Source of the DNA: Burkholderia sp. PAMC 26561 | GTDB taxonomy: Bacteria > Pseudomonadota > Gammaproteobacteria > Burkholderiales > Burkholderiaceae | Length of the DNA stretch: 64,000 bases | Assembly (NCBI RefSeq): GCF_001557535.2 | Contig: NZ_CP014306.1 | Span: 3,224,001 to 3,288,000, forward strand | Direction: 5' to 3' | In this document: positions 45,207-55,720 of the stretch, piece by piece | Numbering within the stretch: position 1 is the first letter of the stretch | Layout of the letters: every line of letters starts with the position of its first letter | The notes under the pieces: model-generated | Seen by the model: only the letters and a program-made list of their open reading frames with translations | Database searches by the model: none | What the model was told of the DNA's origin: nothing | Translations under genes and position numbers: made by a program

Positions 45207-48065
45207 TTACTTCGAGATCGTCTGCGCGCCCTTCAACCGGCCAAACGCGCCTTCGATCAGCGCCTTCAGTTGCTCGTAGTGCTTCGCGTAATAGCCGACT
45301 GCCGGGGATGCCGATGCCGGACGGCCGCTGTAAGCCAGCTTCTGTCCTTCACGCATGCCTTCACGCAGATGGTGCTCGACGTAGAACCAGGCGCCCTGGT
45401 TCTGCGGCTCGTCCTGTACCCAGACCACTTCCGTCGCGTGTTCGTATTTCTTGATTTCCGCGTCGAACTGCTTGTGGGCAAACGGATACAACTGCTCGAT
45501 ACGAACGATGGCGATATCGTTCGCCTTCGCTTCGCGGCGATGGGCGATCAGGTCGTAATAAACACGGCCGGAACACACGATCACGCGCTTGACCTTCTTC
45601 GGCTCGATCGCAGCATCCGTTTCGCCGATGATCGGCTGGAACGAACCCTTCGCCAGCTCCGACAGGTCCGACACTGCTTCCTTGTGGCGCAGCAGCGACT
45701 TCGGCGTGGCGACGATCAGCGGCTTCCTGAACAATCGGATCATCTGGCGGCGCAACAGATGGAAAATCTGCGCCGGCGTGGTCGGCTGGACCACTTGCAT
45801 GTTGTGATCCGCGCAAAGCTGCAGGAATCGTTCAATACGCGCCGACGAGTGCTCCGGACCCTGGCCTTCATAGCCATGCGGCAAGAGCATGGTGAGACCT
45901 GAAACACGGCCCCACTTCACTTCGCCCGACGAGATGAACTGGTCGATCACAACCTGCGCGCCGTTCACAAAGTCACCGAATTGCGCTTCCCATGCAACCA
46001 GCGTGTTCGGCTCTGCAGTGGAATAGCCGTACTCGAAACCGAGCACTGCTTCTTCCGACAACACCGAGTCGATCACCGTGAACTTCGCCTGACCATCGGC
46101 GATGTTCTGCAGCGGAATATACGTGCCGTCGTTCCAGCGTTCGCGGTTTTGATCGTGCAGAACAGCGTGACGATGCGTGAACGTGCCCCGGCCCGAATCC
46201 TGGCCCGTCAAACGCACGGCATAGCCCGATGCCACCAGCGACGCATACGCGAGATGCTCGCCCATGCCCCAGTCCAGCTTCGCTTCGCCACGGCCCATTG
46301 CACGGCGGTCGTTGATCACGCGCTCGACCAGCGGATGCACCTTAAAGTTTTCCGGGATCGTGGTGATACGCTCCGCCAGACGCTTCAGTTCAGCGAGCGG
46401 CACGGCAGTGTCGGCTGCATCGGTCCACTTGCGGTTCAGGAACGGAACCCAGTCCACCGCGTACTTGCTCTTGTAGTTCGAGAGCACCGGATCGACCGTG
46501 TGATGGCCGTCATCCATTGCCTGGCGATACGCCTTCACGTAACCATCGGCGTCTTCCGCCGTGATCACGCCTTGCTGCACGAGCTTTTCAGCGTACAGCG
46601 CGCGCGTGCCCGGATGCTTCGCAATCGTCTTGTACATCAGCGGCTGCGTGACCGCCGGCGTGTCCTGCTCGTTGTGACCCAGCTTGCGGAAGCAGATGAT
46701 GTCGACAACCACGTCCTTGTGGAACTGCATGCGGTAGTCGATAGCGAGTTGCGTACACAGCACGACCGCTTCCGGATCGTCGCCGTTCACGTGCAGCACC
46801 GGCGCTTCGATCATCTTCGCCACGTCCGAGCAATACAGCGTCGAGCGCGCATCGCGCGGGTCCGACGTCGTGAAGCCGATCTGGTTGTTGATGACGATAT
46901 GCAGCGTGCCGTGCGTGCCGTAACCACGCGTTTGCGCGAGGTTCAGCGTTTCCATGACCACGCCCTGACCAGCAAACGCCGCGTCACCGTGAATCTGGAC
47001 CGGCAGCACTTGCAGGCCGTCGACGTCGCCGCGACGATCCATACGCGCCTTCGCCGAACCTTCGACCACAGGGTTCACGATTTCGAGGTGCGAAGGGTTG
47101 AATGCGAGCGAGAGGTGGACTGGGCCGCCGTCGGTCGAAACGTCCGACGAAAAACCCTTGTGATACTTCACGTCGCCGGCCGGCAGGTCATCGACGTGCT
47201 TGCCTTCGAATTCGGCGAAAAGATCGGCCGGCATCTTGCCAAGCGTGTTCACCAGGACGTTCAAGCGTCCACGGTGAGCCATGCCGATGATGATTTCCTG
47301 CACGCCTGCAGCGCCCGCGTGACGCACGACTTCGTCCATGGACGCGATAAAGCTTTCGCCGCCTTCCAGCGAGAAGCGCTTCTGTCCGACATACTTGGTG
47401 TGCAGGAAACGCTCGAGCCCTTCCGACGCCGTCAGGCGCTGGAGGATGTGCTTTTTCTTGTCGGCGGAAAAATTCGGAGTCGAACGGATCGATTCGAGCC
47501 GCTCCTTCCACCAGCGCTTCTGTTCCGGGTCGCTGATGTACATGAACTCGGCGCCAATCGTGCCGCAGTACGTATCGCGCAACGCCTTGACGATTTCACG
47601 CAACGACGCCTGCTCGAGCCCGAAATACAGGTTCTGCGCATGGAACGTCTGGTCCATGTCGGCTTCTGTGAAGTCGTAGAAAGCGGGTTCGAGCTCGGGA
47701 ATGGCCGGGCGCTCGCGGCGCTTCAGTGGATCGAGGTTGGCCCATTGGGAGCCGAGGAAGCGGTAAGCACCGATCAGCGACTGAACGAAGACCTGCTTAC
47801 GAGCTGTCGCCAGATCAGCACTGCTCTCGCGCGGCACAAAGCCGTTCGATTTCGCGCGCTGAGCGAACGACTCCACGATCGGGCCGTGGGCCACGTCGTT
47901 GTGATTCGACCCATCCGATGCGGGCACGTTTTGCAACGCATCGAAATAGGTACGCCAGGTCTCGGGCACTGACGCGGGATTATCGAGATATGCCTCGTAC
48001 TGTTCTTCGACATACGGGGCATTACCGCCGAACAAATAGGAGTTCAGCTGGGATTGCTTCATCAT
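45207..48065 (-). CDS. sucA: 2-oxoglutarate dehydrogenase E1
   Basis: A 952-residue ThDP enzyme that decarboxylates 2-oxoglutarate in the TCA cycle. The N-terminal helix (QSQLNSYLFGGNAPYVEEQY) tethers it to E2. ThDP/Mg and active-site motifs include GMAHRGRLNVLVNT, HGDAAFAGQGVVMETLNL and NNQIGFTTS. ATG 48065 has an AAAGGTGAG site eight bases upstream; a GTG 12 bases earlier is possible. First gene of the sucA-odhB-lpdA operon. Confidence 0.97.
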   Translation of the reverse strand: MMKQSQLNSYLFGGNAPYVEEQYEAYLDNPASVPETWRTYFDALQNVPASDGSNHNDVAHGPIVESFAQRAKSNGFVPRESSADLATARKQVFVQSLIGAYRFLGSQWANLDPLKRRERPAIPELEPAFYDFTEADMDQTFHAQNLYFGLEQASLREIVKALRDTYCGTIGAEFMYISDPEQKRWWKERLESIRSTPNFSADKKKHILQRLTASEGLERFLHTKYVGQKRFSLEGGESFIASMDEVVRHAGAAGVQEIIIGMAHRGRLNVLVNTLGKMPADLFAEFEGKHVDDLPAGDVKYHKGFSSDVSTDGGPVHLSLAFNPSHLEIVNPVVEGSAKARMDRRGDVDGLQVLPVQIHGDAAFAGQGVVMETLNLAQTRGYGTHGTLHIVINNQIGFTTSDPRDARSTLYCSDVAKMIEAPVLHVNGDDPEAVVLCTQLAIDYRMQFHKDVVVDIICFRKLGHNEQDTPAVTQPLMYKTIAKHPGTRALYAEKLVQQGVITAEDADGYVKAYRQAMDDGHHTVDPVLSNYKSKYAVDWVPFLNRKWTDAADTAVPLAELKRLAERITTIPENFKVHPLVERVINDRRAMGRGEAKLDWGMGEHLAYASLVASGYAVRLTGQDSGRGTFTHRHAVLHDQNRERWNDGTYIPLQNIADGQAKFTVIDSVLSEEAVLGFEYGYSTAEPNTLVAWEAQFGDFVNGAQVVIDQFISSGEVKWGRVSGLTMLLPHGYEGQGPEHSSARIERFLQLCADHNMQVVQPTTPAQIFHLLRRQMIRLFRKPLIVATPKSLLRHKEAVSDLSELAKGSFQPIIGETDAAIEPKKVKRVIVCSGRVYYDLIAHRREAKANDIAIVRIEQLYPFAHKQFDAEIKKYEHATEVVWVQDEPQNQGAWFYVEHHLREGMREGQKLAYSGRPASASPAVGYYAKHYEQLKALIEGAFGRLKGAQTISK

Positions 48066-48368
48066 TTTTACGCTCACCTTTCTTCGAGTTTCTCGAGAAA
48101 TAGCGGGTTACTCAACCTTCCGCAACACGGCCTGACCGTTTAGCGGATTGCGCGAATCAAGTCTGCTTGGAAGGACCTAAAACTGGCAATGCATCCGCTA
48201 GCATAGCACATATCATTAATTCGACGCGCCGATGGTCGCGCCCGGAAAGCTTGTCCGGCGGGCTTTCGAGGACCTTTCGCGAATAAGGGACACATGTCAA
48301 TGGAAGTTGCGGCGCAAGAAAAAAGCCACCCAAGGGTGGCTTTTTTCTTCGCACGTCAACGGACTGGA
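48066..48368. other. Spacer between sucA and typA
   Basis: A 303-bp region upstream of sucA (minus strand) and downstream of typA (also minus strand). It holds the typA terminator and must carry the sucA promoter. I see no clear -35/-10 pair and no gene. Confidence 0.4.
48318..48347 (-). terminator. Intrinsic terminator of typA
   Basis: A perfect stem GCCACCC/GGGTGGC with a 2-base loop, extended by six A-T pairs and T-tracts on both sides, 22 bases after the typA stop. It should work strongly on the minus strand. Confidence 0.85.
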
Positions 48369-50195
48369 TCAGTCCACTGCGCCCTTGCGGCTGGCGCTGC
48401 GACGCTCGTGTTCCTTCAGGTAGCGCTTGCGCAGACGGATGGATTGCGGCGTGACTTCGACCAGTTCGTCGTCATCGATGAATTCAACCGCGTATTCCAG
48501 CGACATCTGGATCGGCGGCACGAGGCGCACCGCTTCGTCCGTTCCCGACGAACGCACGTTGGTCAGTTGCTTGCCCTTGATCGGGTTCACAACCAGATCG
48601 TTGTCACGGCTATGAATGCCGATGATCATGCCTTCATAAAGCGCATCACCCGGCGAAACGAACATGCGGCCGCGATCCTGCAACTTCCACAATGCGTAGG
48701 CGACAGCAGCACCGTCGTCCTGCGAAATCAGCACGCCGTTACGACGCTCGCCAACACCGCCTTCCTTCACCGGCTGATACGAATCGAACGTGTGGCTCAT
48801 CAGGCCAGTGCCGCGCGTGAGCGTCAGGAATTCCGACTGGAAGCCGATCAGGCCGCGTGCCGAGATACGGTACTCAAGACGCGTACGGCCACGGCCGTCC
48901 GACGCCATATCGAGCATTTCGCCCTTGCGACGGCCCAGCTCTTCCATCACGCCGCCCTGGTTTGCGTCTTCCATGTCGACGGTCAGGTTTTCATACGGCT
49001 CATGCTTCACGCCGTCGACTTCCGTCATCACCACGCGCGGACGCGACACGGCGAGCTCATAGCCTTCACGACGCATGTTTTCCACGAGAATGGTCAGGTG
49101 CAGTTCGCCACGGCCCATCACTTCGAACGTGGTTTCGTCACCGGTTTCATTCACACGCAGTGCGACGTTGTGGTTCAGTTCCTTCATCAGGCGGTCGCGG
49201 ATCTGACGGCTCGTGACGAACTTGCCTTCGCGACCGGCCAGCGGTGACGAGTTCACCAGGAAGTTCATGGTCAGCGTGGGTTCGTCCACGGTAATCATGG
49301 GCAACGCTTCCGGGGTATCCACGGCGCAAATGGTCACGCCGATGCCGATTTCTTCAATACCGTTGATCAGCACGATGTCGCCGGCTTCAGCCTCTTCAAC
49401 CTGGACGCGCTCCAAGCCCTTGAACGACAGGACCTGATTGATCTTGCGGTTCAGGATTGGGCCGTCAGCACCCGTGCGCACGGCGACAGCCATGCCCGGC
49501 TTGATGCGCCCGCGCGTGATCCGGCCAATGCCGATACGGCCGACATACGACGAAAAGTCGAGCGAGGTGATCTGGAGTTGCAGCGGCGCGTCCGGATCCG
49601 CCGGGCGAACCGGAACGTGTTCCAGCACGGCGTCGAACAGCGGACGCATGTCGCCTTCGCGCACGTCCGGGTTCAGTCCGGCATAACCATTCAGGCCCGA
49701 CGCGTAGACGATCGGGAAATCGAGTTGTTCTTCCGTGGCGCCCAGCTTGTCGAACAGGTCGAACGTCTGGTTGATCACCCAGTCGATCCGCGCGCCCGGC
49801 CGGTCGACCTTGTTGATCACAACGATAGGCTTGAGGCCGAGCGCCAGCGCCTTCTTTGTCACGAAGCGCGTTTGCGGCATCGGACCTTCGACGGCGTCGA
49901 CCAGCAACAACACTGAGTCGACCATGGACAGCACGCGTTCGACTTCACCGCCGAAGTCGGCGTGTCCCGGCGTGTCCACGATATTGATGTGCGTGCCTTC
50001 GTACTCGACCGCGCAGTTCTTCGAAAGGATCGTGATGCCACGTTCCTTTTCGATGTCGTTCGAGTCCATCACGCGCTCGACCACAGCCTGGTTCTCTCGG
50101 AACGTGGCGGTCTGGCGGAGCAATTGGTCGACGAGCGTGGTCTTGCCGTGGTCGACGTGGGCAATGATGGCAATGTTGCGAAGGGCGCGGGTCAT
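48369..50195 (-). CDS. typA: Ribosome-associated GTPase TypA/BipA
   Basis: A 608-residue translational GTPase. G1 [16 protein letters not shown]2 KERGITI, G3 [12 protein letters not shown]4 NKVDRPGAR and G5 ASGLNG are intact; domains II, III and V and the BipA-specific C-terminal domain ([20 protein letters not shown]) follow. BipA assists 50S assembly and growth under stress, notably cold. It is a single-gene unit ending at a strong terminator. Confidence 0.97.
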   Translation of the reverse strand: MTRALRNIAIIAHVDHGKTTLVDQLLRQTATFRENQAVVERVMDSNDIEKERGITILSKNCAVEYEGTHINIVDTPGHADFGGEVERVLSMVDSVLLLVDAVEGPMPQTRFVTKKALALGLKPIVVINKVDRPGARIDWVINQTFDLFDKLGATEEQLDFPIVYASGLNGYAGLNPDVREGDMRPLFDAVLEHVPVRPADPDAPLQLQITSLDFSSYVGRIGIGRITRGRIKPGMAVAVRTGADGPILNRKINQVLSFKGLERVQVEEAEAGDIVLINGIEEIGIGVTICAVDTPEALPMITVDEPTLTMNFLVNSSPLAGREGKFVTSRQIRDRLMKELNHNVALRVNETGDETTFEVMGRGELHLTILVENMRREGYELAVSRPRVVMTEVDGVKHEPYENLTVDMEDANQGGVMEELGRRKGEMLDMASDGRGRTRLEYRISARGLIGFQSEFLTLTRGTGLMSHTFDSYQPVKEGGVGERRNGVLISQDDGAAVAYALWKLQDRGRMFVSPGDALYEGMIIGIHSRDNDLVVNPIKGKQLTNVRSSGTDEAVRLVPPIQMSLEYAVEFIDDDELVEVTPQSIRLRKRYLKEHERRSASRKGAVD

Positions 50196-50514
50196 AGGAG
50201 CTTGAGGAGCTTGTACAGATAGTTGAGCGCCGTGGGTGCAAGCTAGCTATTAGCCGTGGAACGAACCTGAAGACAAATCCACTTCCCCGCACTCGGCGCG
50301 ATGGGAACCCAAGATTGTAGCACGGCGGCGTGTCCTCTTCCGCCCTGTTAAGCAATAGGACGAAACCCGGAAGCCTTTTCCCCTCGTTTTCCTATTTCGG
50401 GACAGCCGAAAATCGCCGTCAAGTCCCGCTGTCAGGCCCCTGGCGAGCGCAATCAAATCTCAAAATAACAACAGTCGGCATCTCACAAGCGCATTAGGAG
50501 GAATCTGAAAGTAC

Positions 50515-50544
50515 TTGCCGCGTCAACGAAACGCCTCCTATAAT
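50515..50544 (+). promoter_or_regulatory. Sigma-70 promoter of the MarR-efflux operon
   Basis: TTGCCG (50515-50520) and a consensus TATAAT (50539-50544) are 18 bp apart. Transcription would start near 50551, about 30 bases before the MarR gene ATG. Confidence 0.75.
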
Positions 50545-50567
50545 CTTGCATAGTCAATTATTGCAAG
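50545..50567. promoter_or_regulatory. Candidate MarR operator palindrome
   Basis: Inverted repeat CTTGCA ... TGCAAG with an 11-base AT-rich spacer, lying directly after the -10 box and over the predicted start site. Its place and symmetry fit autorepression by the adjacent MarR protein. Confidence 0.6.
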
Positions 50568-50580
50568 CGCACGAGTATCC

Positions 50581-51102
50581 ATGAGCGACGTCCATCAGCC
50601 GGTTCCAGAAATTGCCAATTACGTACTTTGCGAGAGCGTCGGCTACCTGCTAAGCCGGGTTCGCTCGACGCTCTGGAACAACGTGACGCAGCTCACCATG
50701 GCTGACCTCGGCATCACCAGCACCCAAGCCAGCATCATGTTCATGCTTGCGAGCGGCCGCAATCTGGCCGCAGCGGACCTTGCGCGCGAATATGGCATTG
50801 ATGCAAGCGCGGTTACACGCCTGATCGACCGGCTGGAGAAGCGCGGACTGATCACGCGCGTGCGCAGCGAGGAAGACAGGCGGGTCGTGCGACTCGCACT
50901 GACGCCTGAAGGCCGCGAACTCGCGGGGCAGATACCGGCTATTTTCACGAAAGTGCTGGACAAGCTTCTCGGCGGTTTCACTCCCGAGGAAGTCGGTTTT
51001 CTGAAAAGCATGTTGCGCCGGATCCTGCTCAATTCGGGCGATCCTGCCGCCATCGCACTGATCAGCGGATACGAAAGCTCAACGCCGAAAGCATCCTCCT
51101 GA
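50581..51102 (+). CDS. MarR family transcriptional regulator of the efflux operon
   Basis: A 173-residue MarR regulator. The winged helix is clear: TSTQASIMFMLASGRNLAAA, EYGIDASAVTRLIDRLEKRG and the wing LITRVRSEEDRRVVRLALTP. MarR repressors release DNA on binding phenolic or other small ligands. It is the first gene of an EmrAB-type efflux set, with a promoter and palindrome immediately upstream, so it most likely represses the whole set. Confidence 0.93.
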   Translation: MSDVHQPVPEIANYVLCESVGYLLSRVRSTLWNNVTQLTMADLGITSTQASIMFMLASGRNLAAADLAREYGIDASAVTRLIDRLEKRGLITRVRSEEDRRVVRLALTPEGRELAGQIPAIFTKVLDKLLGGFTPEEVGFLKSMLRRILLNSGDPAAIALISGYESSTPKASS

Positions 51103-51236
51103 CCAAGCGAGCGTGTTCTCCTGAATCCGGGTTCCTATCTTGACGACGCACATCGGCGACCGCCCTTTCCGGGTAATAAAACTGAAAGAAATGGTTGCTG
51201 CGTCCATCTTTACATATCATCTCTGAGAGTCGAGCG

Positions 51237-52763
51237 ATGAAACTCCCTTATTCGTCCGCGCCTGTCTTCGCGGCGTCTACGATAACAATGAAACGCAGCG
51301 CGCTGGCCGCAGCCGTGTTCGTGCTCGCGGGTTGTGCCAATTACGCCGGCATCAGCAGCGACAAGCAGATCACCGCGCCACAGAACGACGCACTGCAGGC
51401 CACGCAAAGCGTGCCGTCGCAAGGCGGCCAGTGGCCGTCGCTCGACTGGGCGAAGCAATTCGGCGATCCGCAATTGCCTCAGCTCATCGACGAAGCGCTG
51501 GCGGGCAATCCATCGATCGCGCAGGCGCAAGCCCGGATCGCGAAGGCATCGTCCTATATAGAAAGCTCACGTGCGGGCCTTTTCCCGAAAGTGAACGGCT
51601 CGTATTCGTGGAGTCGCGAGCTCTATTCGGCAAACGGGCTGTACCCGCCTCCGTACGGCGGCAGCTGGTATAGCGAGAACAATGCGCTCGTGAGCGCTTC
51701 GTGGGACCTGGACCTGTGGGGCAAGAACCGCTCGCGGCTGAATCAGGCGGTGTCGCAGCAGAAGGCCGCCGAGGCCGACATGCAGCAAGCCCGCGTGACG
51801 CTGGCGGCATCGGTTGCGCAGACGTATAACCAGCTCGCACTGCTCTATGCCCTGCGCGACGTTGCACAGCGCGAGATCGCAAACCGCTCCGACGTAGGCC
51901 GGATCACGAACGGCCGCGTGAGCGCCGGACTCGATACCAACGTCGAAATCCGCACGGCCGAAGGCAATATTGCGACGAGCCAGACGAACCTGTCCGAGCT
52001 CGACGGCCAGATCACGACCACGCGCTATCAGCTCGGCGCGCTGCTCGGCCAGGGCCCGGATCGCGGCTTGAAAATTGCGAACCCGGTGCTGAACTCGAAG
52101 ATCGAAGTCGCGCTGCCGGACAACGTGCCGGCCGACCTGATCGCGCGCCGGCCGGATATTGTCGCGGCGCGCTGGCAGGTGGAAGCGGCGACATCGGATG
52201 TAAAGGAAGCCAAGGCCGAGTTTTTCCCCGACATCAATCTGTCGGTGGCAGCGGGCTTCGATGCCTTTGGCTGGGGCCGCTTCTTCACTTCGAGCAGCCG
52301 TCAGTTCAACGCAGGGCCGGCCATCCATTTGCCGATCTTCGACGCCGGCGCGCTGCGCGCGCAGTTGAAGGGCCGTTACGCGGACTTCGATCTCGACGTC
52401 GCGAACTACAACCAGACGCTGATCAATGCGCTGAACGATGTGGCGACGCAGATCGCATCGATTCGCTCGGTCGATCAGCAAACGAGCGATGCCACGCGCG
52501 CCCTCGACGCTTCCTCGCACGCCTACCAGCTCGCCGTGATCCGGTACAAGGCCGGCTTGTCGCCACAACTGCAGGTGCTCACCGCCGACCAGAACCGGTT
52601 GTCGAACGAGCAAACCGTGACGAACCTGCGGATGAGGCGCCGCGATCTCCAGATCGGCCTGATCAAGGCGCTGGGCGGAGGTTTCGATGCCGCCGACACC
52701 AACCTTGCCATCGACGGGCAAACGTCGAAAACCGCATCGGTCGCGGCGAAGACCGCCGACTGA
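51237..52763 (+). CDS. NodT-family outer-membrane efflux lipoprotein
   Basis: A 508-residue TolC/OprM-type channel. A lipobox (FVLAGC) follows an N-terminal helix. Two repeated OEP domains are present (DPQLPQLIDEALAGNPSIAQ ..., and PADLIARRPDIVAARWQVEA, the NodT-class signature). It forms the outer-membrane duct for the EmrAB pump. ATG 51237 (GAGAG upstream) gives a 17-residue extension; the internal ATG 51288 (MKRSALAAAVFVLAGC) would give a more standard lipoprotein signal. Confidence 0.93.
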   Translation: MKLPYSSAPVFAASTITMKRSALAAAVFVLAGCANYAGISSDKQITAPQNDALQATQSVPSQGGQWPSLDWAKQFGDPQLPQLIDEALAGNPSIAQAQARIAKASSYIESSRAGLFPKVNGSYSWSRELYSANGLYPPPYGGSWYSENNALVSASWDLDLWGKNRSRLNQAVSQQKAAEADMQQARVTLAASVAQTYNQLALLYALRDVAQREIANRSDVGRITNGRVSAGLDTNVEIRTAEGNIATSQTNLSELDGQITTTRYQLGALLGQGPDRGLKIANPVLNSKIEVALPDNVPADLIARRPDIVAARWQVEAATSDVKEAKAEFFPDINLSVAAGFDAFGWGRFFTSSSRQFNAGPAIHLPIFDAGALRAQLKGRYADFDLDVANYNQTLINALNDVATQIASIRSVDQQTSDATRALDASSHAYQLAVIRYKAGLSPQLQVLTADQNRLSNEQTVTNLRMRRRDLQIGLIKALGGGFDAADTNLAIDGQTSKTASVAAKTAD

Positions 52764-52820
52764 ATCAAACCAAATCGAATCGATTAGCAGCAACTCGAGA
52801 CAGGGAATACGGAGCCATTC

Positions 52821-54080
52821 ATGAGCGACTCTCAACAAAACGCCGCAGCAGCACCGGCGCCTAAAACCAGCAACACCAAGCGCCGCGTGCTGATGTCGCT
52901 GATCGTGCTGGTCGTGATCATCGCAGCCGTTGCATACGGGCTGTACTACTTCCTCGTTGCGCGTTTTCACGAAAGCACCGACGACGCTTATGTCAACGGC
53001 AACATCGTGCAGATCACGCCGCAAGTGGTCGGCACGGTGATCTCGGTGAATGCCGACGACACGCAAACCGTGAAGATGGGCGATCCGCTCGTCGTACTCG
53101 ATCCGGCGGATTCGAAAGTCGCGCTCGATCAGGCCGAAGCGAATCTTGCGCAGACGGTGCGCCAGGTCCGCACGCTGTTCGTCAACGACAATCAATACCA
53201 GGCGCAAGTCGCGCTGCGTCAGTCGGATTTGTCGCGCGCCCAGGATGACCTGCGCCGCCGCTTGACGATTGCGCAGACCGGCGCGATCTCGGGCGAGGAA
53301 ATCTCCCACGCGCGTGACGCCGTGCGCGGCGCGCAGGCTTCGCTGAATGCGGCGCAGCAGGAGTTGCAGGCGAACCGTTCGCTGACTTCGAACACGACCA
53401 TCGCAAATCATCCGAACGTGCTGTCGGCCGCCGCCAAGGTCCGCGATTCGTACATCAACTTTGCGCGCAACACCATGCCCGCGCCGGTGACGGGTTATGT
53501 CGCGAAGCGTTCGGTGCAGGTCGGCCAGCGCGTGTCGCCGGGCAATCCGCTGATGGCGATCGTGCCGCTGAATGGCGTATGGATCGATGCCAATTTCAAG
53601 GAAGTGCAGCTCACGCATATGCGCATCGGACAGCCGGTTGAACTCACGGCTGACGTGTACGGATCAGGGGTCGTGTTCCACGGCAAGGTGATCGGCTTCT
53701 CCGCCGGAACGGGCTCCGCGTTCTCGCTCTTGCCGGCGCAAAACGCGACTGGCAACTGGATCAAGGTCGTGCAGCGCCTGCCGGTCCGTATCGCGCTCGA
53801 CCCGCAGGAACTTGAAAAGCATCCGCTGCGCATCGGTTTGTCGATGAACGTGGACGTGACGATCAAGGACGAGAACGGCGGCCAGCTTGGCACGGCGCCG
53901 AACACCGTGTACCAGACTGATGTGTTCGCCAAGTACGGCGATCAGGCCGACGCTGAAATCGCGCGCATCATCGCCGCGAACGAAGGCACGTCGGGGCCGG
54001 GTACGGGCGGCGGCTCGCAGAAGACATCGAAGGAAAACGTTCAGTCCGCGACCAGGCAAGACCTCGCGAAGCTGATGTAA
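52821..54080 (+). CDS. emrA: EmrA-type membrane fusion protein
   Basis: A 419-residue periplasmic adaptor. One N-terminal helix (VLMSLIVLVVIIAAVAYGLY), a lipoyl-like half (STDDAYVNGNIVQITPQVVG), a coiled-coil hairpin (about 100-190, with QAEANLAQTVRQVRTLF and AQASLNAAQQELQ), the second lipoyl half (APVTGYVAKRSVQVGQRVSP) and a beta-barrel. It links EmrB to the NodT channel. The 57-bp gap to the previous gene and 31-bp gap to the next fit one operon. Confidence 0.93.
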   Translation: MSDSQQNAAAAPAPKTSNTKRRVLMSLIVLVVIIAAVAYGLYYFLVARFHESTDDAYVNGNIVQITPQVVGTVISVNADDTQTVKMGDPLVVLDPADSKVALDQAEANLAQTVRQVRTLFVNDNQYQAQVALRQSDLSRAQDDLRRRLTIAQTGAISGEEISHARDAVRGAQASLNAAQQELQANRSLTSNTTIANHPNVLSAAAKVRDSYINFARNTMPAPVTGYVAKRSVQVGQRVSPGNPLMAIVPLNGVWIDANFKEVQLTHMRIGQPVELTADVYGSGVVFHGKVIGFSAGTGSAFSLLPAQNATGNWIKVVQRLPVRIALDPQELEKHPLRIGLSMNVDVTIKDENGGQLGTAPNTVYQTDVFAKYGDQADAEIARIIAANEGTSGPGTGGGSQKTSKENVQSATRQDLAKLM

Positions 54081-54111
54081 GCGCTCTTCAAAGTTTTCCG
54101 GAACCGTTCTT

Positions 54112-55671
54112 ATGTCTCAACCCAACGCCGTTCATCCGCCGCTGCAAGGCGCGAAACTCGTGATCGGGACGATCGCGGTGTCGCTCGCGGTGTTCATGAA
54201 CGTGCTCGATACATCGATCGCAAACGTCTCCATCCCGTCGATATCGGGTGACCTCGGGGTATCGTCGGATCAGGGCACGTGGGTGATCACGTCGTTCGCG
54301 GTCGCCAACGCGATCTCCGTGCCGCTCACCGGCTGGCTCACCCAGCGCTTCGGGCAAGTGCGCTTGTTCATGACGTCGATCGTGCTGTTCGTGATTGCGT
54401 CGTGGCTCTGCGGGCTCGCGCCCACCCTGCCCTTCCTGCTCGCCGCCCGCGTGCTGCAAGGCGCGGTCGCCGGCCCGATGATCCCGCTTTCCCAAACCTT
54501 GCTGCTCGCCAGTTACCCGCGAGCAAAGGCGCCCATGGCGCTTTCCATGTGGTCGATGACCACGCTGATTGCGCCTGTTGCCGGCCCGATCCTGGGCGGC
54601 TGGATCTCCGACAACATCTCGTGGCCGTGGATTTTCTACGTCAACATTCCGGTGGGCATCGTTGCCGCGATCGCCACGTTTGCGATCTTCCGGGAACGCG
54701 ATTCGGTGATCCGCAAGGCGCCTATCGATACGGTGGGTTTAAGCCTGCTCGTGATCTGGGTCGGTTCGCTGCAGGTCATGCTCGACAAAGGCAAGGACCT
54801 CGACTGGTTCAATTCCACTACCATCGTGGTGCTGACATTGATCGCGGTCATCGCGCTGGCGTTCTTCATTGTGTGGGAACTGACCGAGGAACATCCGGTC
54901 GTCGATCTTTCGCTCTTCAAGCTGCGCAATTTCACGGGCGGCACGATCGCGCTGGCGATTGGCTATGGGCTGTACTTCGGCAACCTCGTGTTGTTGCCGC
55001 TGTGGTTGCAAACCGATATTGGCTACACCGCTACCGACGCCGGCCTGGTCCTCGCGCCAGTCGGGTTGTTCGCGGTCCTGCTCTCGCCCGTGGTCGGGAA
55101 GTTCCTGCCACGTATCGATCCGCGCAAGATCGCAACGGGCGCCTTTCTTGTGTTCGCGCTGGTGTTCTGGATGCGCTCGCGCTACACCACGGGCGTCGAT
55201 ACGTTCACGCTGATGCTGCCCACGGTGATTCAGGGCATCGGCATGGCGGGGTTCTTTATTCCGCTGGTCTCGATCACGTTGTCGGGCTTGCCAGGCAACC
55301 GGATTCCAGCGGCGTCGGGGTTATCGAACTTCGTGCGGATCATGTGCGGCGGCATCGGGACATCGATATTCTCGACAGCATGGGATCACCGGTCGAACGT
55401 GCACCACGCGCAGCTTGTCGAGCAGGCCAACCTGTACAACCCGAACTTCAACGCGTCCATGCAGCAGTTCGGCGCGGCCGGGTTCAGCAAGGAACAAGGG
55501 TATGGGCTGTTCAACAGCATGGCGACCCAGCAGGCCGCGCAACTGGGCGTGAACGATCTGTTCTATATATCGGCGGCGATTTTTGTCGCGTTGATTGCGC
55601 TGATCTGGATCACCAAACCCGAGCGCTCGGGCGGCGGGGATTCGGCCGCGGCGGCTTCGGCGGCGCATTAA
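54112..55671 (+). CDS. emrB: EmrB-type MFS multidrug transporter (DHA2, 14 helices)
   Basis: A 519-residue proton-driven drug exporter with about fourteen hydrophobic helices. The DHA2 signature LDTSIANVSIPSISGDLGVS, motif A GWLTQRFGQVRLF and motif C-like region (TLIAPVAGPILGGWISDNIS) are clear. It exports hydrophobic or phenolic compounds with EmrA and the NodT channel. The substrate cannot be predicted. A strong palindromic terminator follows. Confidence 0.93.
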   Translation: MSQPNAVHPPLQGAKLVIGTIAVSLAVFMNVLDTSIANVSIPSISGDLGVSSDQGTWVITSFAVANAISVPLTGWLTQRFGQVRLFMTSIVLFVIASWLCGLAPTLPFLLAARVLQGAVAGPMIPLSQTLLLASYPRAKAPMALSMWSMTTLIAPVAGPILGGWISDNISWPWIFYVNIPVGIVAAIATFAIFRERDSVIRKAPIDTVGLSLLVIWVGSLQVMLDKGKDLDWFNSTTIVVLTLIAVIALAFFIVWELTEEHPVVDLSLFKLRNFTGGTIALAIGYGLYFGNLVLLPLWLQTDIGYTATDAGLVLAPVGLFAVLLSPVVGKFLPRIDPRKIATGAFLVFALVFWMRSRYTTGVDTFTLMLPTVIQGIGMAGFFIPLVSITLSGLPGNRIPAASGLSNFVRIMCGGIGTSIFSTAWDHRSNVHHAQLVEQANLYNPNFNASMQQFGAAGFSKEQGYGLFNSMATQQAAQLGVNDLFYISAAIFVALIALIWITKPERSGGGDSAAAASAAH

Positions 55672-55690
55672 AACCGGTTCGACTCATGTG

Positions 55691-55720
55691 AAAAAGCCAC
55701 GGCATGCCGTGGCTTTTTTT
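55691..55720. terminator. Bidirectional terminator between emrB and truB
   Basis: A perfect 28-base palindrome with the arm AAAAAGCCACGGCA, extended by two T's on the right. The T-run ends at the truB stop codon, so it terminates emrB on the plus strand and truB on the minus strand. Confidence 0.9.

Larger units (their letters stand above)
50196..50580. other. Divergent regulatory region between typA and the MarR-efflux operon
   Basis: A 385-bp spacer. Its right end carries a good sigma-70 promoter and a palindrome for the MarR gene. The left half must contain the typA promoter, which I cannot pin down. No gene seen. Confidence 0.5.

Noticed and set aside
45981..47972. A 663-codon plus-strand frame opposite sucA
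   Set aside because: Antisense to a highly conserved gene, with no recognisable domain.
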